Positions 50,092 to 58,368 of a stretch of DNA of 64,000 bases are shown in pieces. Source of the stretch: Halobacillus locisalis (GTDB lineage: Bacteria; Bacillota; Bacilli; Bacillales; Halobacillaceae); contig NZ_JACEFG010000003.1 of NCBI RefSeq assembly GCF_013694105.1, forward strand, positions 248,001 to 312,000, read 5' to 3'. The notes under the pieces are model-generated. The model was not told where the DNA came from and ran no database searches. It worked only from the letters and a program-made list of their open reading frames with translations. Within the stretch, counting starts at the first letter, position 1, and every line of letters starts with the position of its first letter. Both the position numbers and the translations under genes were made by a program.

Positions 50092-50140
50092 GGGACGGTT
50101 CTCTTGTTTGAATCTTTATTCCAAACAAGAGAACCGTCCC
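50092..50140. repeat. GGGACGGTTCTC inverted repeat, copy 3
   Basis: Perfect 19-bp arms GGGACGGTTCTCTTGTTTG and CAAACAAGAGAACCGTCCC around an 11-nt loop, 14 bp after a stop codon. Confidence 0.9.
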
Positions 50141-50261
50141 CATTTTAATCCCATAATACAAGTAATTTCCTTGAAAGCGTCTAACATATGGCGAAATTAT
50201 TAACACTTCGTGAACGATATATTACGAAGTTGTGAACACTTGTCTTTATTTCGTCAAAATC

Positions 50262-50270
50262 TGATATAAT
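50262..50270 (+). promoter_or_regulatory. probable qox promoter with extended -10
   Basis: TGATATAAT (50262-50270) is a consensus extended -10, 84 bp before the qoxA start. Upstream lie ACTTCGTGAAC and TTGTGAACACTTGTC, half-sites reminiscent of a redox regulator such as Rex but not a full match. Confidence 0.6.
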
Positions 50271-50353
50271 CAGGCAAGCCCTAATACGTCTAGTAGTTTA
50301 TGGGATCCCATTTTATAGAAATATGTAACAGTTTGATAGGAGGGTTCAGATTA

Positions 50354-51301
50354 ATGAAAGCTAAACATCTCCGTAATAGATGGTTAGGATTGCTGCCGCT
50401 CAGCTTGATCATTTTCTTAAGCGGGTGTGGGCAATTAGAAATGACGATACTTGATCCGAAAGGGCCTGTCTCACAAATGCAATATGACCTGATTGTATAT
50501 GCGTTCTGGTTCATGATCGGTATCATTGTCGTCGTGTTTGCTTTGTTTGCTTACATGCTCATCAAGTATCGCGAGAACCGTCCCGGCCGCAAAGATAAGG
50601 ACTATGATCCGAACTTGCACGGGAATACGATGATCGAGATCGTTTGGACGGTCATCCCGTTCATCATTGTCGCGCTATTGTCGATTCCGACGGTGACGAC
50701 GAACTATGCTTTAGAAAAGCCTCCAGAGCCTGAAGCAGGGGAAGAGGTGAAGGAGCCGCTTGTCATACATGCGACGACGGCGGATTGGAAATGGTTCTTC
50801 AGTTATCCGGAACAGGATATTGAAACCGTCAATTACTTACACATCCCGACAGATCGTCCGATCGAATTCCGTTTAACGTCAGCGGATTCCATGTCAGCCC
50901 TTTGGATTCCGGCTCTCGGTGGTCAAAAGTACAACATGGCTGGGATGAGGACGAAATTGTACCTTCAAGCGGATGAAGAAGGCATTTATGACGGACGTAA
51001 TTCGAACTTCAACGGAGAAGGGTTCGCCGCTCAAACCTTCAAAGTGCACGCTGAAGGTGAAGACGAGTTCAACGCTTGGGTGGAAGAAGTATCATCCGAA
51101 GCTCCAGAGCTTACACGTGAGCGTTATAATGAGCTGCTCAAACCTGGTTTGACGGACAAAGAGACCTTCTCAAGCACACACCTGGAGTACCTTCAACACC
51201 ATACGAACGAAGATATGGGCTACGTAGTAGAGCAATACCGTGATCTCTTCAAAGAGAAGCTTCATTTGTATGAAATCGAAAAACAAGAAACCTGGAAATA
51301 G
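50354..51301 (+). CDS. qoxA: cytochrome aa3 quinol oxidase subunit II
   Basis: 315 residues from the ATG at 50354, about 11 bp after AGGAGGG. Lipoprotein signal (LIIFLSGC), two helices, then the cupredoxin domain. The CuA ligands of cytochrome c oxidases are absent, and SALWIPALGGQKYNMAGM is the quinol-oxidase form. It accepts electrons from menaquinol at the outer membrane face. The C-terminus is a long helical tail. First of the qoxABCD operon, 24 bp before qoxB. Confidence 0.95.
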   Translation: MKAKHLRNRWLGLLPLSLIIFLSGCGQLEMTILDPKGPVSQMQYDLIVYAFWFMIGIIVVVFALFAYMLIKYRENRPGRKDKDYDPNLHGNTMIEIVWTVIPFIIVALLSIPTVTTNYALEKPPEPEAGEEVKEPLVIHATTADWKWFFSYPEQDIETVNYLHIPTDRPIEFRLTSADSMSALWIPALGGQKYNMAGMRTKLYLQADEEGIYDGRNSNFNGEGFAAQTFKVHAEGEDEFNAWVEEVSSEAPELTRERYNELLKPGLTDKETFSSTHLEYLQHHTNEDMGYVVEQYRDLFKEKLHLYEIEKQETWK

Positions 51302-51325
51302 AACTGAAAGAAAGCAGGTGAAGAC

Positions 51326-53269
51326 ATGCACATTACAGATATTTTAGTCACCGGTGAGCCGATCATCTACGGTGCCATGGTTTCGATGGTACTCGTTGGA
51401 ATCGCCCTTCTGTTCCTTTTGACGTATTTCAAAAAGTGGGGCTGGTTATGGCGCGAATGGCTGACGACAGTCGACCATAAGAAAATCGGTGTCATGTATA
51501 TATTAAGTGCCCTGCTCATGTTATTCCGTGGTGGCGTAGACGCCATGATGATGCGTGTGCAGTTGGCATTTCCTGATTTGGGATTCTTGAATTCCCAGCA
51601 CTATAATGAAATCTTTACAACACACGGGACGATCATGATCATTTTCATGGCGATGCCGTTCCTGATCGGTTTGATGAACATCATCGTTCCATTACAAATC
51701 GGTGCCCGTGACTTTGCGTTCCCTTATTTGAACGCTTTGAGTTTCTGGTCGTTCTTCTTCGGAATGGCGCTTTTCAACATCTCCTTCGTCATCGGAGGAG
51801 CTCCGGATGCAGGGTGGACGAGTTATACACCACTATCCGGTGCAGCGATGAGCCCGGGACCAGGACAGAACTTCTATCTGATGGGATTGCAGCTATCCGG
51901 TATTGGTACCCTGGCAACAGGAATCAACTTGATGGTCACGATTTTGAAAATGCGTGCGCCAGGCATGAAGCTTTTCCATATGCCGATTTTTACATGGTCG
52001 ACATTGGTCACGTCTTTCATTATCGTATTCGCGTTCCCGATTTTGACCGTAGCGCTTGCGCTACTTACGCTTGACCGTATTTTCGGGTCTCAATTCTTTA
52101 CATTGACAGGGGAAGGTATGCCGATGATGTGGGCGAACCTCTTCTGGATGTGGGGACACCCGGAAGTCTATATTGTCATTCTTCCGGCATTCGGTATTTT
52201 CTCAGAAGTCATCGCGACGTTCGCGAAAAAGCGTTTGTTCGGATACAATGTGATGGTTTGGTCGATGATCGTCATTGCATTGCTCAGTTTCTTAGTATGG
52301 GTGCACCACTTCTTTACGATGGGTGCCGGCGCCTTCGTCAACTCGATCTTCTCGATTTCGACGATGTTGATTGCCGTGCCGACCGGAGTGAAGATCTTCA
52401 ACTGGCTCGCCACCTTATATAAATCGAAAATCGAGTTTACCGTACCGATGATGTGGTCACTTGCGTTCATCCCAAGTTTCATTCTTGGTGGTGTCACAGG
52501 GGTCATGCTCGGTATGGCAGCAGCTGACTACCAGTTCCACAACTCGTACTTCCTGATCGCGCACTTCCACTATGTGCTGATTGCGGGTACCGTATTCGCC
52601 TGTTTCGCAGGTCTTACATTCTGGTATCCGAAAATGTTCGGCCATAAGATGAACGAACGCATCGGTAAGTGGGCATTCTGGTTGTTCTTCTTCGGCTTCC
52701 ATGTCTGCTTCTTCCCGCAGTACTTCCTTGGCCTAGATGGAATGCCGCGTCGTTTGTTCATTACGAACGTTGCCGAATGGCTGCCGCTTAACGTCATTTC
52801 GACAGTCGGTGCGTTCGGTATGGGACTTGGATTCATGGTCTTCGTCTACAACGTGTACTACAGCTTCCGCTACAGCGAGCGCGAAACAACAGGCGACTCT
52901 TGGAATGGAAATGGACGTACGCTTGAATGGGCGACGACGACACCGGTTCCATATTACAACTTTGCAACGGTACCTTATGTGGATGAAATCGACCCATACC
53001 TTCGTATGAAAGAAGAAGGAAAAACAACGTATGAAGAGTCGGAGCTTAAGCCGATTCACATGCCGAGTTACACGGCTCAGCCTATCCTCTTCATGGCTCT
53101 GCTCGGACTCGCAAGTTTCGGGCTTGTCTTCGAATGGATGTATGTCGCGATCTTCGGATTAATCGGAGGCGTCATCATGATGATCGTCCGTTCCTTCGAC
53201 TATGATGACGGGTATTATGTGCCGGTCGATGAAATCAAACGCACAGAGAAAAAAGCGAGGGGGTTATGA
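51326..53269 (+). CDS. qoxB: cytochrome aa3 quinol oxidase subunit I
   Basis: 647 residues with about 14-15 helices. Heme and copper ligands are visible: FTTHGTIMI (heme a His), WGHPEVYIVILPAFG (CuB His and cross-linked Tyr), VHHFFTMG (CuB His pair) and HFHYVLIAG (heme ligands). Length fits QoxB of Bacillus. It reduces O2 to water and pumps protons. AAAGCAGGTGAAGAC precedes the ATG. Overlaps nothing, but qoxC starts 1 bp after its stop. Confidence 0.97.
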   Translation: MHITDILVTGEPIIYGAMVSMVLVGIALLFLLTYFKKWGWLWREWLTTVDHKKIGVMYILSALLMLFRGGVDAMMMRVQLAFPDLGFLNSQHYNEIFTTHGTIMIIFMAMPFLIGLMNIIVPLQIGARDFAFPYLNALSFWSFFFGMALFNISFVIGGAPDAGWTSYTPLSGAAMSPGPGQNFYLMGLQLSGIGTLATGINLMVTILKMRAPGMKLFHMPIFTWSTLVTSFIIVFAFPILTVALALLTLDRIFGSQFFTLTGEGMPMMWANLFWMWGHPEVYIVILPAFGIFSEVIATFAKKRLFGYNVMVWSMIVIALLSFLVWVHHFFTMGAGAFVNSIFSISTMLIAVPTGVKIFNWLATLYKSKIEFTVPMMWSLAFIPSFILGGVTGVMLGMAAADYQFHNSYFLIAHFHYVLIAGTVFACFAGLTFWYPKMFGHKMNERIGKWAFWLFFFGFHVCFFPQYFLGLDGMPRRLFITNVAEWLPLNVISTVGAFGMGLGFMVFVYNVYYSFRYSERETTGDSWNGNGRTLEWATTTPVPYYNFATVPYVDEIDPYLRMKEEGKTTYEESELKPIHMPSYTAQPILFMALLGLASFGLVFEWMYVAIFGLIGGVIMMIVRSFDYDDGYYVPVDEIKRTEKKARGL

Positions 53270-53270
53270 T

Positions 53271-53876
53271 ATGGCTGCAGAAGAACTGAAAACAGGGCCA
53301 TTAGAATACCGCACGCAAGAAGGGCAAATGGGCATCATGGGCTTTTGGATTTTCCTTGGAGCCGAAGTCGTCCTCTTCGCGACCCTTTTTGCGACCTATG
53401 CTGTCCTGTACGGACGTACGGCGGATGCACCGGTTCCAGGTGAATTATTCGAGCCAGGCATCGTGCTGATCATGACGTTCCTACTCTTGACTAGTAGTTT
53501 CACTTGTGGACTTGCGATTCATGAAATGCGCCGAGGGTCCGTCAAGGGGCTTACGATTTGGATGTCGATCACCTTGGCCTTAGGACTCGGTTTCCTCGGT
53601 TTTGAAATATATGAATTCGTCCACTATGCCCACCTAGGGGCGACGATGCAGTCCAGTGCTTTCTGGTCGGCGTTCTTTACACTGGCCGGAACCCACGGTC
53701 TGCACGTCACGCTCGGTATCGGCTGGGCGATCCTGCTCTTGATTCAAATAAGAAAGCGCGGACTGACGAACGTCACAAGCCGTAAATTCTTTATTATCAG
53801 CTTATATTGGCACTTCCTTGATGTCATTTGGATCTTCATCTTCACAAGTGTCTATCTAATAGGGATGGTGTTGTAA
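53271..53876 (+). CDS. qoxC: cytochrome aa3 quinol oxidase subunit III
   Basis: 201 residues from the ATG at 53271, with AGGGGGTTATGAT upstream. Five helices; LGAEVVLFATLFATYAVLYG, then FEIYEFVH and THGLHVTLGIGWA and YWHFLDVIWIFIFTSVYL, all typical of heme-copper oxidase subunit III. Stabilises the oxidase. Confidence 0.95.
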   Translation: MAAEELKTGPLEYRTQEGQMGIMGFWIFLGAEVVLFATLFATYAVLYGRTADAPVPGELFEPGIVLIMTFLLLTSSFTCGLAIHEMRRGSVKGLTIWMSITLALGLGFLGFEIYEFVHYAHLGATMQSSAFWSAFFTLAGTHGLHVTLGIGWAILLLIQIRKRGLTNVTSRKFFIISLYWHFLDVIWIFIFTSVYLIGMVL

Positions 53877-53877
53877 T

Positions 53878-54249
53878 ATGGCCAGTTCAAATAAACGTGT
53901 CCCAACAAACCATGTCATCGGATTTGTCTTGTCCCTAGCCATGACGCTCGTTGCTGCCTGGGCGGCCATCGGATCCGACTTGCCTGTCAGCTGGGTCATC
54001 ATCGGAATCATGATTCTGGCCTTACTGCAAGCAGGCGTGCAATTGTTCATGTTCATGCACGTCACCGAAGCTTCAAGCGGAAATGGCCACGTCCCATGGA
54101 ATATGATGTTCCACGGTTTCGCTTTGGCCGGCATCATCGTCGCAGGATCTCTGTTCACGATGTCCTTCGGCTTTGATCATGATGGCCATGGTGGTGGCGG
54201 TGGAGATCACCAACAGCACGAAGAACAACAAGACCATAGCGGTCACTAA
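53878..54249 (+). CDS. qoxD: cytochrome aa3 quinol oxidase subunit IV
   Basis: 123 residues, three helices (about 14-34, 40-60, 77-97). HVIGFVLSLAMTLVAAW and LLQAGVQLFMFMHVTE mark the COX4-type bacterial subunit. The C-terminal tail is strikingly His/Gly/Asp/Gln rich (DHDGHGGGGGDHQQHEEQQD), about 28 residues, possibly a metal-binding or disordered tail. Starts 1 bp after qoxC. Confidence 0.93.
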   Translation: MASSNKRVPTNHVIGFVLSLAMTLVAAWAAIGSDLPVSWVIIGIMILALLQAGVQLFMFMHVTEASSGNGHVPWNMMFHGFALAGIIVAGSLFTMSFGFDHDGHGGGGGDHQQHEEQQDHSGH

Positions 54250-54273
54250 TCATTAATAATGGGGGTTATAAGG

Positions 54274-54480
54274 ATGGAACAGAAACGAAACATGCCTATG
54301 GAGGCCGGCTGGCCATGGAAAGATTTGATCGGATTTGTCCTTTGCATTACGCTGACGGCTTTTTCATTAGGTGGTGCTTTGTATTCCTCCTATGACCCTA
54401 AACTTCTCTTGTTCATCGTGACAGGGCTCAGTTTCACACAAGCGATGATCCAGCTCGTGAAACTGCAACCGAAAGAGTAA
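54274..54480 (+). CDS. short QoxD-like subunit
   Basis: 68 residues from the ATG at 54274 (a start 15 bp earlier is possible). Two helices, DLIGFVLCITLTAFSLGG and LLFIVTGLSFTQAMIQLVKL, align with helices 1 and 2 of QoxD (HVIGFVLSLAMTLVAAW and IIGIMILALLQAGVQLF), but the third helix is missing. It looks like a truncated duplicate or an accessory small subunit of the oxidase. Last gene before the terminator. Confidence 0.7.
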   Translation: MEQKRNMPMEAGWPWKDLIGFVLCITLTAFSLGGALYSSYDPKLLLFIVTGLSFTQAMIQLVKLQPKE

Positions 54481-54532
54481 AAAAAGAAACGCTTCTTCCA
54501 ATTATCATGGAAGGAGCGTTTCTTTTTCTTTG
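54481..54532. terminator. bidirectional terminator of the qox operon
   Basis: AAAGAAACGCTTCTTCCA and TGGAAGGAGCGTTTCTTT arms (two mismatches) with A/T ends. It also covers the last codons of the minus-strand gene at 54505. Confidence 0.85.
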
Positions 54533-54810
54533 TCTAAGCTCTCTTGATAAGCAGGGCTTGCTTCAACGGTAGCTATGATGAACATTACCCAAGCCACATG
54601 TGCACCGATCAGGCTTAGATAGAACATCGACCATGTAATGGAAAAAGCGCCGGGGTCTGTGTACATCGTGACCTGGAAAAAGTACAGCCACATGCCGATG
54701 AGTAGGATAGATTGAACAACAGCTAAAGCTGTCTTTTTAGTTATGATAAATAGAAATGGCGCAACGGTAGCTAATAGTAAGAACACAACGATCATATCCA
54801 CGTAAATCAT
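54505..54810 (-). CDS. small membrane protein, three helices, CcpA-site controlled
   Basis: 101 residues on the minus strand, ATG preceded by AAAAGGGGATG. Helices at about 4-25, 27-46 and 59-82; acidic tail. A perfect cre site lies upstream (54832-54846), so catabolite control is likely. Its 3' end overlaps the qox terminator. Convergent with the qox operon. Function unknown. Confidence 0.6.
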   Translation of the reverse strand: MIYVDMIVVFLLLATVAPFLFIITKKTALAVVQSILLIGMWLYFFQVTMYTDPGAFSITWSMFYLSLIGAHVAWVMFIIATVEASPAYQESLDKEKETLLP

Positions 54811-54831
54811 CCCCTTTTAGATGTCTCGACG

Positions 54832-54846
54832 TTGAAAACGTTTTCT
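54832..54846 (-). promoter_or_regulatory. cre site (CcpA operator)
   Basis: TTGAAAACGTTTTCT matches WTGNAANCGNWNNCW at every position. It lies about 22 bp before the ATG of the minus-strand gene at 54810 and downstream of a minus-strand TACAAT -10, a position that suits roadblock repression by CcpA. Confidence 0.75.
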
Positions 54847-54937
54847 TAATCCTATTGTAACAAAAAATTCTCACTTTAGACACAAAATGTTCATAATTAG
54901 GCTTATATTTTTTTGTATCCGTTTTTGATGGGGCTTA

Positions 54938-55003
54938 AACGTGGGGACGGTTCTCTTGTTTGAAGTAAACGTGGGTAAACGTGGGGACGGTTCTCCCGTT
55001 CGG
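54938..55003 (+). repeat. two direct left arms of the GGGACGGTTCTC repeat, copy 4
   Basis: AAACGTGGGGACGGTTCTC occurs twice, 40 bp apart (54938 and 54978), without right arms. The segment 55004-55143 shows nothing else. Confidence 0.8.
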
Positions 55004-55143
55004 TTTTCCTTCTGATGTGAGTGACAGTCTCTTCTAGGCGAATGTGAACGGGGCGGGCGGTTTGAATGTAGGTCCTTCGATGGAATAGTTTGTAAATGGG
55101 CGCTTTAGGCAATAGAGTTCATAGTCCAACATGGAGGGTTTAT

Positions 55144-55320
55144 ATGAATGACATCATTTTGTCCGTGATCATCATCGTACTCGTCGTCTTAGGTTGGGGA
55201 GCCATCATCCTAAGGGACTTTGATATTGCGAAAGGAAAGGGTTAAGGAAGCTGGGTCCACCACGTCGCAGCGATCTTATTTGCTTTATTACTGATTTGGA
55301 TAGCCACATGCTTCTTATAA
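55144..55320 (+). pseudogene. two-helix membrane protein interrupted by in-frame TAA
   Basis: MNDIILSVIIIVLVVLGWGA, then IILRDFDIAKGKG and TAA at 55243-55245; the frame goes on with GSWVHHVAAILFALLLIWIA and TCFL to TAA at 55320. Both halves are hydrophobic helices, as in a 58-residue two-helix protein, so the stop interrupts one gene. The ATG follows GGAGGGTTTAT. Confidence 0.6.
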
Positions 55321-55448
55321 GATTTAACAAAAGAACCGTCTCCATAAAAGTTTGATAATATCGTCATATAAATCGATGGCTTTAGACAACTATTACACTG
55401 AAACTGTTATGGATTTTAAACGTCTAATATGAGAAGGGTGAAAAAGAT

Positions 55449-55811
55449 ATGAGAAGAGAAGTTTTATATATTGTAATAACAGTCTTCTCGGCACTTTTGT
55501 TAGTTGGCTGTTCTGATAATCAAAATGCCGTAAGCCCAAATGATGCAGATGATTATAATGAAGTGAGAGAAAACGTTTGGAAATTTGTTAAAGAAAAAGG
55601 TTGGAATGATACTGCAAAGGACAATTGGCAGAGTGCCGAAGTAAAAAAAGTCGTTGGTGACAACAACTACGAGCTATTAGATGGAACTTATGATGGCAAA
55701 GAAGTATTATCTGTTTCCTTTGAAGATAAGGAGAATAGCGTTGTTGGCACACCATTAATAATAATCGAACCCGATACAAATAAGGTGATTGGGTATATGC
55801 CAAGTGAATAA
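55449..55811 (+). CDS. putative lipoprotein
   Basis: 120 residues from an ATG after GAGAAGGGTGAAAAAGAT. Lipobox LVGC (Cys about residue 21). Acidic mature part with VRENVWKFVKEKGWNDTAKD and VVGTPLIIIEPDTNKVIGYM. No named family; small YtxH-like or surface lipoprotein. Confidence 0.7.
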   Translation: MRREVLYIVITVFSALLLVGCSDNQNAVSPNDADDYNEVRENVWKFVKEKGWNDTAKDNWQSAEVKKVVGDNNYELLDGTYDGKEVLSVSFEDKENSVVGTPLIIIEPDTNKVIGYMPSE

Positions 55812-55900
55812 GGAATGAATTTGACCTTCAATCGAGGTCTTTTCTTATGCACTTCTTTACATTTCCACAGCTGAATATTCTCTTAATGGAAACTTGCTGT

Positions 55901-55920
55901 GGGGACGGTTCTGTTGTTTG
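55901..55920 (+). repeat. GGGACGGTTCTC repeat, copy 5 (left arm only)
   Basis: GGGGACGGTTCTGTTGTTTG without a matching right arm nearby. The rest of 55812-56077 holds nothing I can support. Confidence 0.75.
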
Positions 55921-56077
55921 AATTCACGGTATCTGCTATGAGGTTTGGATGCTCAAGCACTTGCCCGATTAGGAAATAGGTTCACTTTAAGAACATCATC
56001 CATGTTGAGGAGAGGAAAGTAAGGAAAAACGAAACCTTCCCTCTTTTTTATCGTAAAGAGAAAGAGGGGGGTTAGAT

Positions 56078-56389
56078 ATGAAGCGACTGATCTTAAAATC
56101 TGTTGTGTCGTCACTACTGATCAGCTTGATCGTATGGGTAGCGAGTCTACTTGTTCCGTTTTCCTATAATGTGTGGAGCTTTTTCATTGGCCTTGGCTTG
56201 TCCGTCTTTCTTTTTTTATTCAACAGTAGCGGAGGATCGATATCTAAAGGAGCCAATTATGCGGCCACCCTATCTATTTTTCAGGTGCAAGAGGAAGAGG
56301 CGCTGAAGACCAATCTAGGTAGTGTGTTCTTCGGGTCTGTCCTCTATACGATCGTGAGTTTAATCACGATGATTGTCATTTACTTATAG
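56078..56389 (+). CDS. small membrane protein, three helices
   Basis: 103 residues from an ATG after AGAGGGGGGTTAGAT. Helices at about 8-27, 31-50 and 80-101; middle loop SSGGSISKGANYAATLSIFQ is likely cytoplasmic. The layout is common in uncharacterised Bacillus proteins. No name. Confidence 0.6.
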   Translation: MKRLILKSVVSSLLISLIVWVASLLVPFSYNVWSFFIGLGLSVFLFLFNSSGGSISKGANYAATLSIFQVQEEEALKTNLGSVFFGSVLYTIVSLITMIVIYL

Positions 56390-56453
56390 GAAGTTTAGAG
56401 ATTCATTTGCTGATACAATCAACGTGATCGATAATGGTGCAGGGGTGATAAGT

Positions 56454-56639
56454 ATGAAAGATATAAGCAAAAGGTGGTCAGCCTGGTGTTTTGGTGTGCT
56501 TATTTCGGTAGTCGTTGTACGTATATTCAGCGATGAAGCAATAGGCTGGGCTCCGTTTATTGGTGTAGCGATCGGTGGTTTAGTCGGTACATCGGTTGTA
56601 ATGGGAGTAAAAAGAGTCATTAAAAGCAGGGAATCCTAA
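56454..56639 (+). CDS. small membrane protein, two helices
   Basis: 61 residues from the ATG at 56454 after AGGGGTGATAAGT; a longer frame starting at 56373 overlaps the previous gene and has no ribosome site. Helices at about 9-26 and 32-52. Preceded by a TGATACAAT-type -10 (56411-56419). Confidence 0.55.
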   Translation: MKDISKRWSAWCFGVLISVVVVRIFSDEAIGWAPFIGVAIGGLVGTSVVMGVKRVIKSRES

Positions 56640-56711
56640 CCTCCGTTTATATCACGATCACTCCATTTAAGTATGCGAAGTTGTAAATCATCATAAGAAG
56701 GAGGGATTTGA

Positions 56712-56873
56712 ATGGACTTATTCATTCCTACGCTGTTTACTTTCATCCCAGTGATTTTAGTAGCGTTTCTAATCAGGTGGATTCGTTTAATCAAAGTGAA
56801 TAGCGACATTCAAGTGGAACAAAACAAAGAAATCATTGCACTACTTAAAGAAAAAAATCATACCAGTGATTGA
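56712..56873 (+). CDS. tiny membrane protein with coiled tail
   Basis: 53 residues, ATG after GAAGGAGGGATTTGA. One helix (LFTFIPVILVAFLIRWI), then VNSDIQVEQNKEIIALLKEK. Same helix-plus-coil family shape as 2438, 8215 and 46008. Confidence 0.6.
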   Translation: MDLFIPTLFTFIPVILVAFLIRWIRLIKVNSDIQVEQNKEIIALLKEKNHTSD

Positions 56874-56924
56874 ACTACTTAACCAAGGGTTTAAAAACAT
56901 GCATATAAAAGAGGAGGGAAAGTG

Positions 56925-57101
56925 ATGAAATGGGTGACTGCCATGTATGCAGTGATGGTGCTGATTGTTGTCGTCACATTAGTAAATGTCTTTATTTTGG
57001 GCAGTGAGTTCGACGGCTTGGCGAGCTGGTTGATTGTGGTGCTGTTTTTGGCAGGATCCATCTCTTTTGCCAATGCAAAGTATTACTTATCGAGAAAGTA
57101 A
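56925..57101 (+). CDS. tiny membrane protein, two helices
   Basis: 58 residues, ATG after GAGGAGGGAAAGTG. Two helices (about 4-25 and 32-49) and a basic end (YYLSRK). Function unknown. Confidence 0.6.
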   Translation: MKWVTAMYAVMVLIVVVTLVNVFILGSEFDGLASWLIVVLFLAGSISFANAKYYLSRK

Positions 57102-57144
57102 GCGCAATACATAATGGAAACAAAACATATGGGGGATTTACAGT

Positions 57145-57651
57145 ATGAAACGCATCGTATTCCTATTGTTGTCGTTGCTGATTAGTGGATCGATCGTAAC
57201 TCCAGTGTCAGCCGACTCAACATGGGAAAGAATCAAACTATCGAATGGAGACGTCGTCAAATTTTCGTATGAAGAGCTCTCGAATGGCTTCAGGTATGAG
57301 GTGCGATTTGAAAATGGTCGTGACTATTGGTACGAAGAAACGGGGAATACCGGGAGAGCGGGTGGTTCTGGAAGCTTGACCTCGGAAGAGACGGATATGG
57401 CAGAGGAAGCGCTGGAAATTTACAAGCAGAATCATGCGGTCCATTCAACGATGGATGAACAGGAACCATCTGGCAGCCCGATCGGCATTCTGATGGTGCT
57501 GTTCGGTGTGATTGCGACCTTTTCCTCGCGTACGGCCTGGTACTTGGAGATTGGCTGGAAGCTTCGCGGTGCGGAGCCGAGTGACCTTGCTTTGGGTGCG
57601 AATCGTGTAGGGGGAGTGATCGTTGCGCTGCTCGGGCTGTTCGCTTTGTGA
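57145..57651 (+). CDS. secreted protein with C-terminal DUF6199-type membrane domain
   Basis: 168 residues. Signal peptide to about residue 23 (PVSADS), then an extracytoplasmic beta-type segment (ISNGDVVKF region), an acidic helix and a C-terminal membrane domain with TAWYLEIGWKLRGAEPSDLALGANRVGG, which matches the stand-alone 70-residue protein at 46305. So this is the longer, export-signal form of the same domain. Function unknown. Confidence 0.75.
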   Translation: MKRIVFLLLSLLISGSIVTPVSADSTWERIKLSNGDVVKFSYEELSNGFRYEVRFENGRDYWYEETGNTGRAGGSGSLTSEETDMAEEALEIYKQNHAVHSTMDEQEPSGSPIGILMVLFGVIATFSSRTAWYLEIGWKLRGAEPSDLALGANRVGGVIVALLGLFAL

Positions 57652-57710
57652 TCGCCTTGAGTTTCTTTTAGAGAAAACTTTGTAGATATGGTGGTTTTAA
57701 GGAGGCTGTA

Positions 57711-57926
57711 TATGACATCCGGGGGCGCGGAGCCTTCCGCCGTTTCAAGGATAAAGCCTTCCACTTAGGCATCGACCAGGAATGGTATGCCTACAAAGAC
57801 GAAGCCTACCGCGCATTGCACGTGAATGGGCAGAAGAGCATTCGATCCCATACGAATAAAAAGAGCAAGGCCGCCTGGATAGCGGTCTTGCTCTTTTTGT
57901 GGCTTAAAGTACCAACAGAGTCATGA
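57711..57926 (+). pseudogene. C-terminal remnant of a UPF0158-like protein
   Basis: A frame without a start reads YDIRGRGAFRRFKDKAFHLG, then DQEWYAYKDEAYRALHVN, which recalls the conserved (R/G)GAFRRFKD...W(Y)xFRxE end of UPF0158 proteins. The ribosome site and ATG upstream lead into a different frame. Only the 3' end remains, then the frame runs through a terminator to 57926. Confidence 0.6.
57861..57898. terminator. rho-independent terminator
   Basis: AAAAGAGCAAGGCCGC and GCGGTCTTGCTCTTTT arms (one mismatch) with an 8-nt loop; bidirectional, as convergent genes flank it. Confidence 0.88.
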
Positions 57927-58223
57927 CTTGTCCTTCGGCATTAAAATCGTCCGTTGATTGGGGACACGAAAGGTCGTGACAATCTGCGGATGTAAGATAT
58001 AAGATTTGCCATCAATCTCGAATTCAAAGTCTCCGCGGTAGTGTACCTCTTTACCTTGTTCCTCCAACTCTGATTCAATCGCTTTTACATACTTATTATA
58101 ATCTTTGTACCATTCATCCAGGTGTAAGACGATGTTCCCCTTCTGATACCCTGAATGTTTGTAAATTGAATACACAATCGTAATAATGGCAGCAAGCACC
58201 AAAAGAAATATCACTATACCCAT
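57921..58223 (-). CDS. hypothetical membrane-anchored protein
   Basis: 100 residues from the ATG at 58223, 6 bp after GGAGGGAAGC on the minus strand. One N-terminal helix (MGIVIFLLVLAAIITIVYS), then a charged soluble domain (LDEWYKDYNKYVKAIESELE, HYRGDFEFEIDGKSYIL). Unknown. Confidence 0.6.
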   Translation of the reverse strand: MGIVIFLLVLAAIITIVYSIYKHSGYQKGNIVLHLDEWYKDYNKYVKAIESELEEQGKEVHYRGDFEFEIDGKSYILHPQIVTTFRVPNQRTILMPKDKS

Positions 58224-58368
58224 TTGCTTCCCTCCTACCCCTTTCATACGAATCTGTCATGTGGTCGGTTTCACTCAAGTAGAAGATACACAAAAGATAA
58301 CATCCGACGCCTAATCCTATCCGCCAGACCCAATCCAGCTTCATTCCCCTCGGTTGAGAGGGCGGTTC

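Noticed and set aside
50205-50250. Rex operator before qoxA
   Set aside because: Only half-sites (TTGTGAA, TTCGTGAA) are present; no full TTGTGAAnnnnnnTTCACAA.
51814-53059. Overlapping frames inside qoxB
   Set aside because: qoxB is a complete, highly conserved gene; the frames arise from its codon bias.
55144-55320. Programmed stop-codon read-through as the default explanation
   Set aside because: Several unrelated genes in the window are broken in different ways, so decay or sequencing error is simpler.
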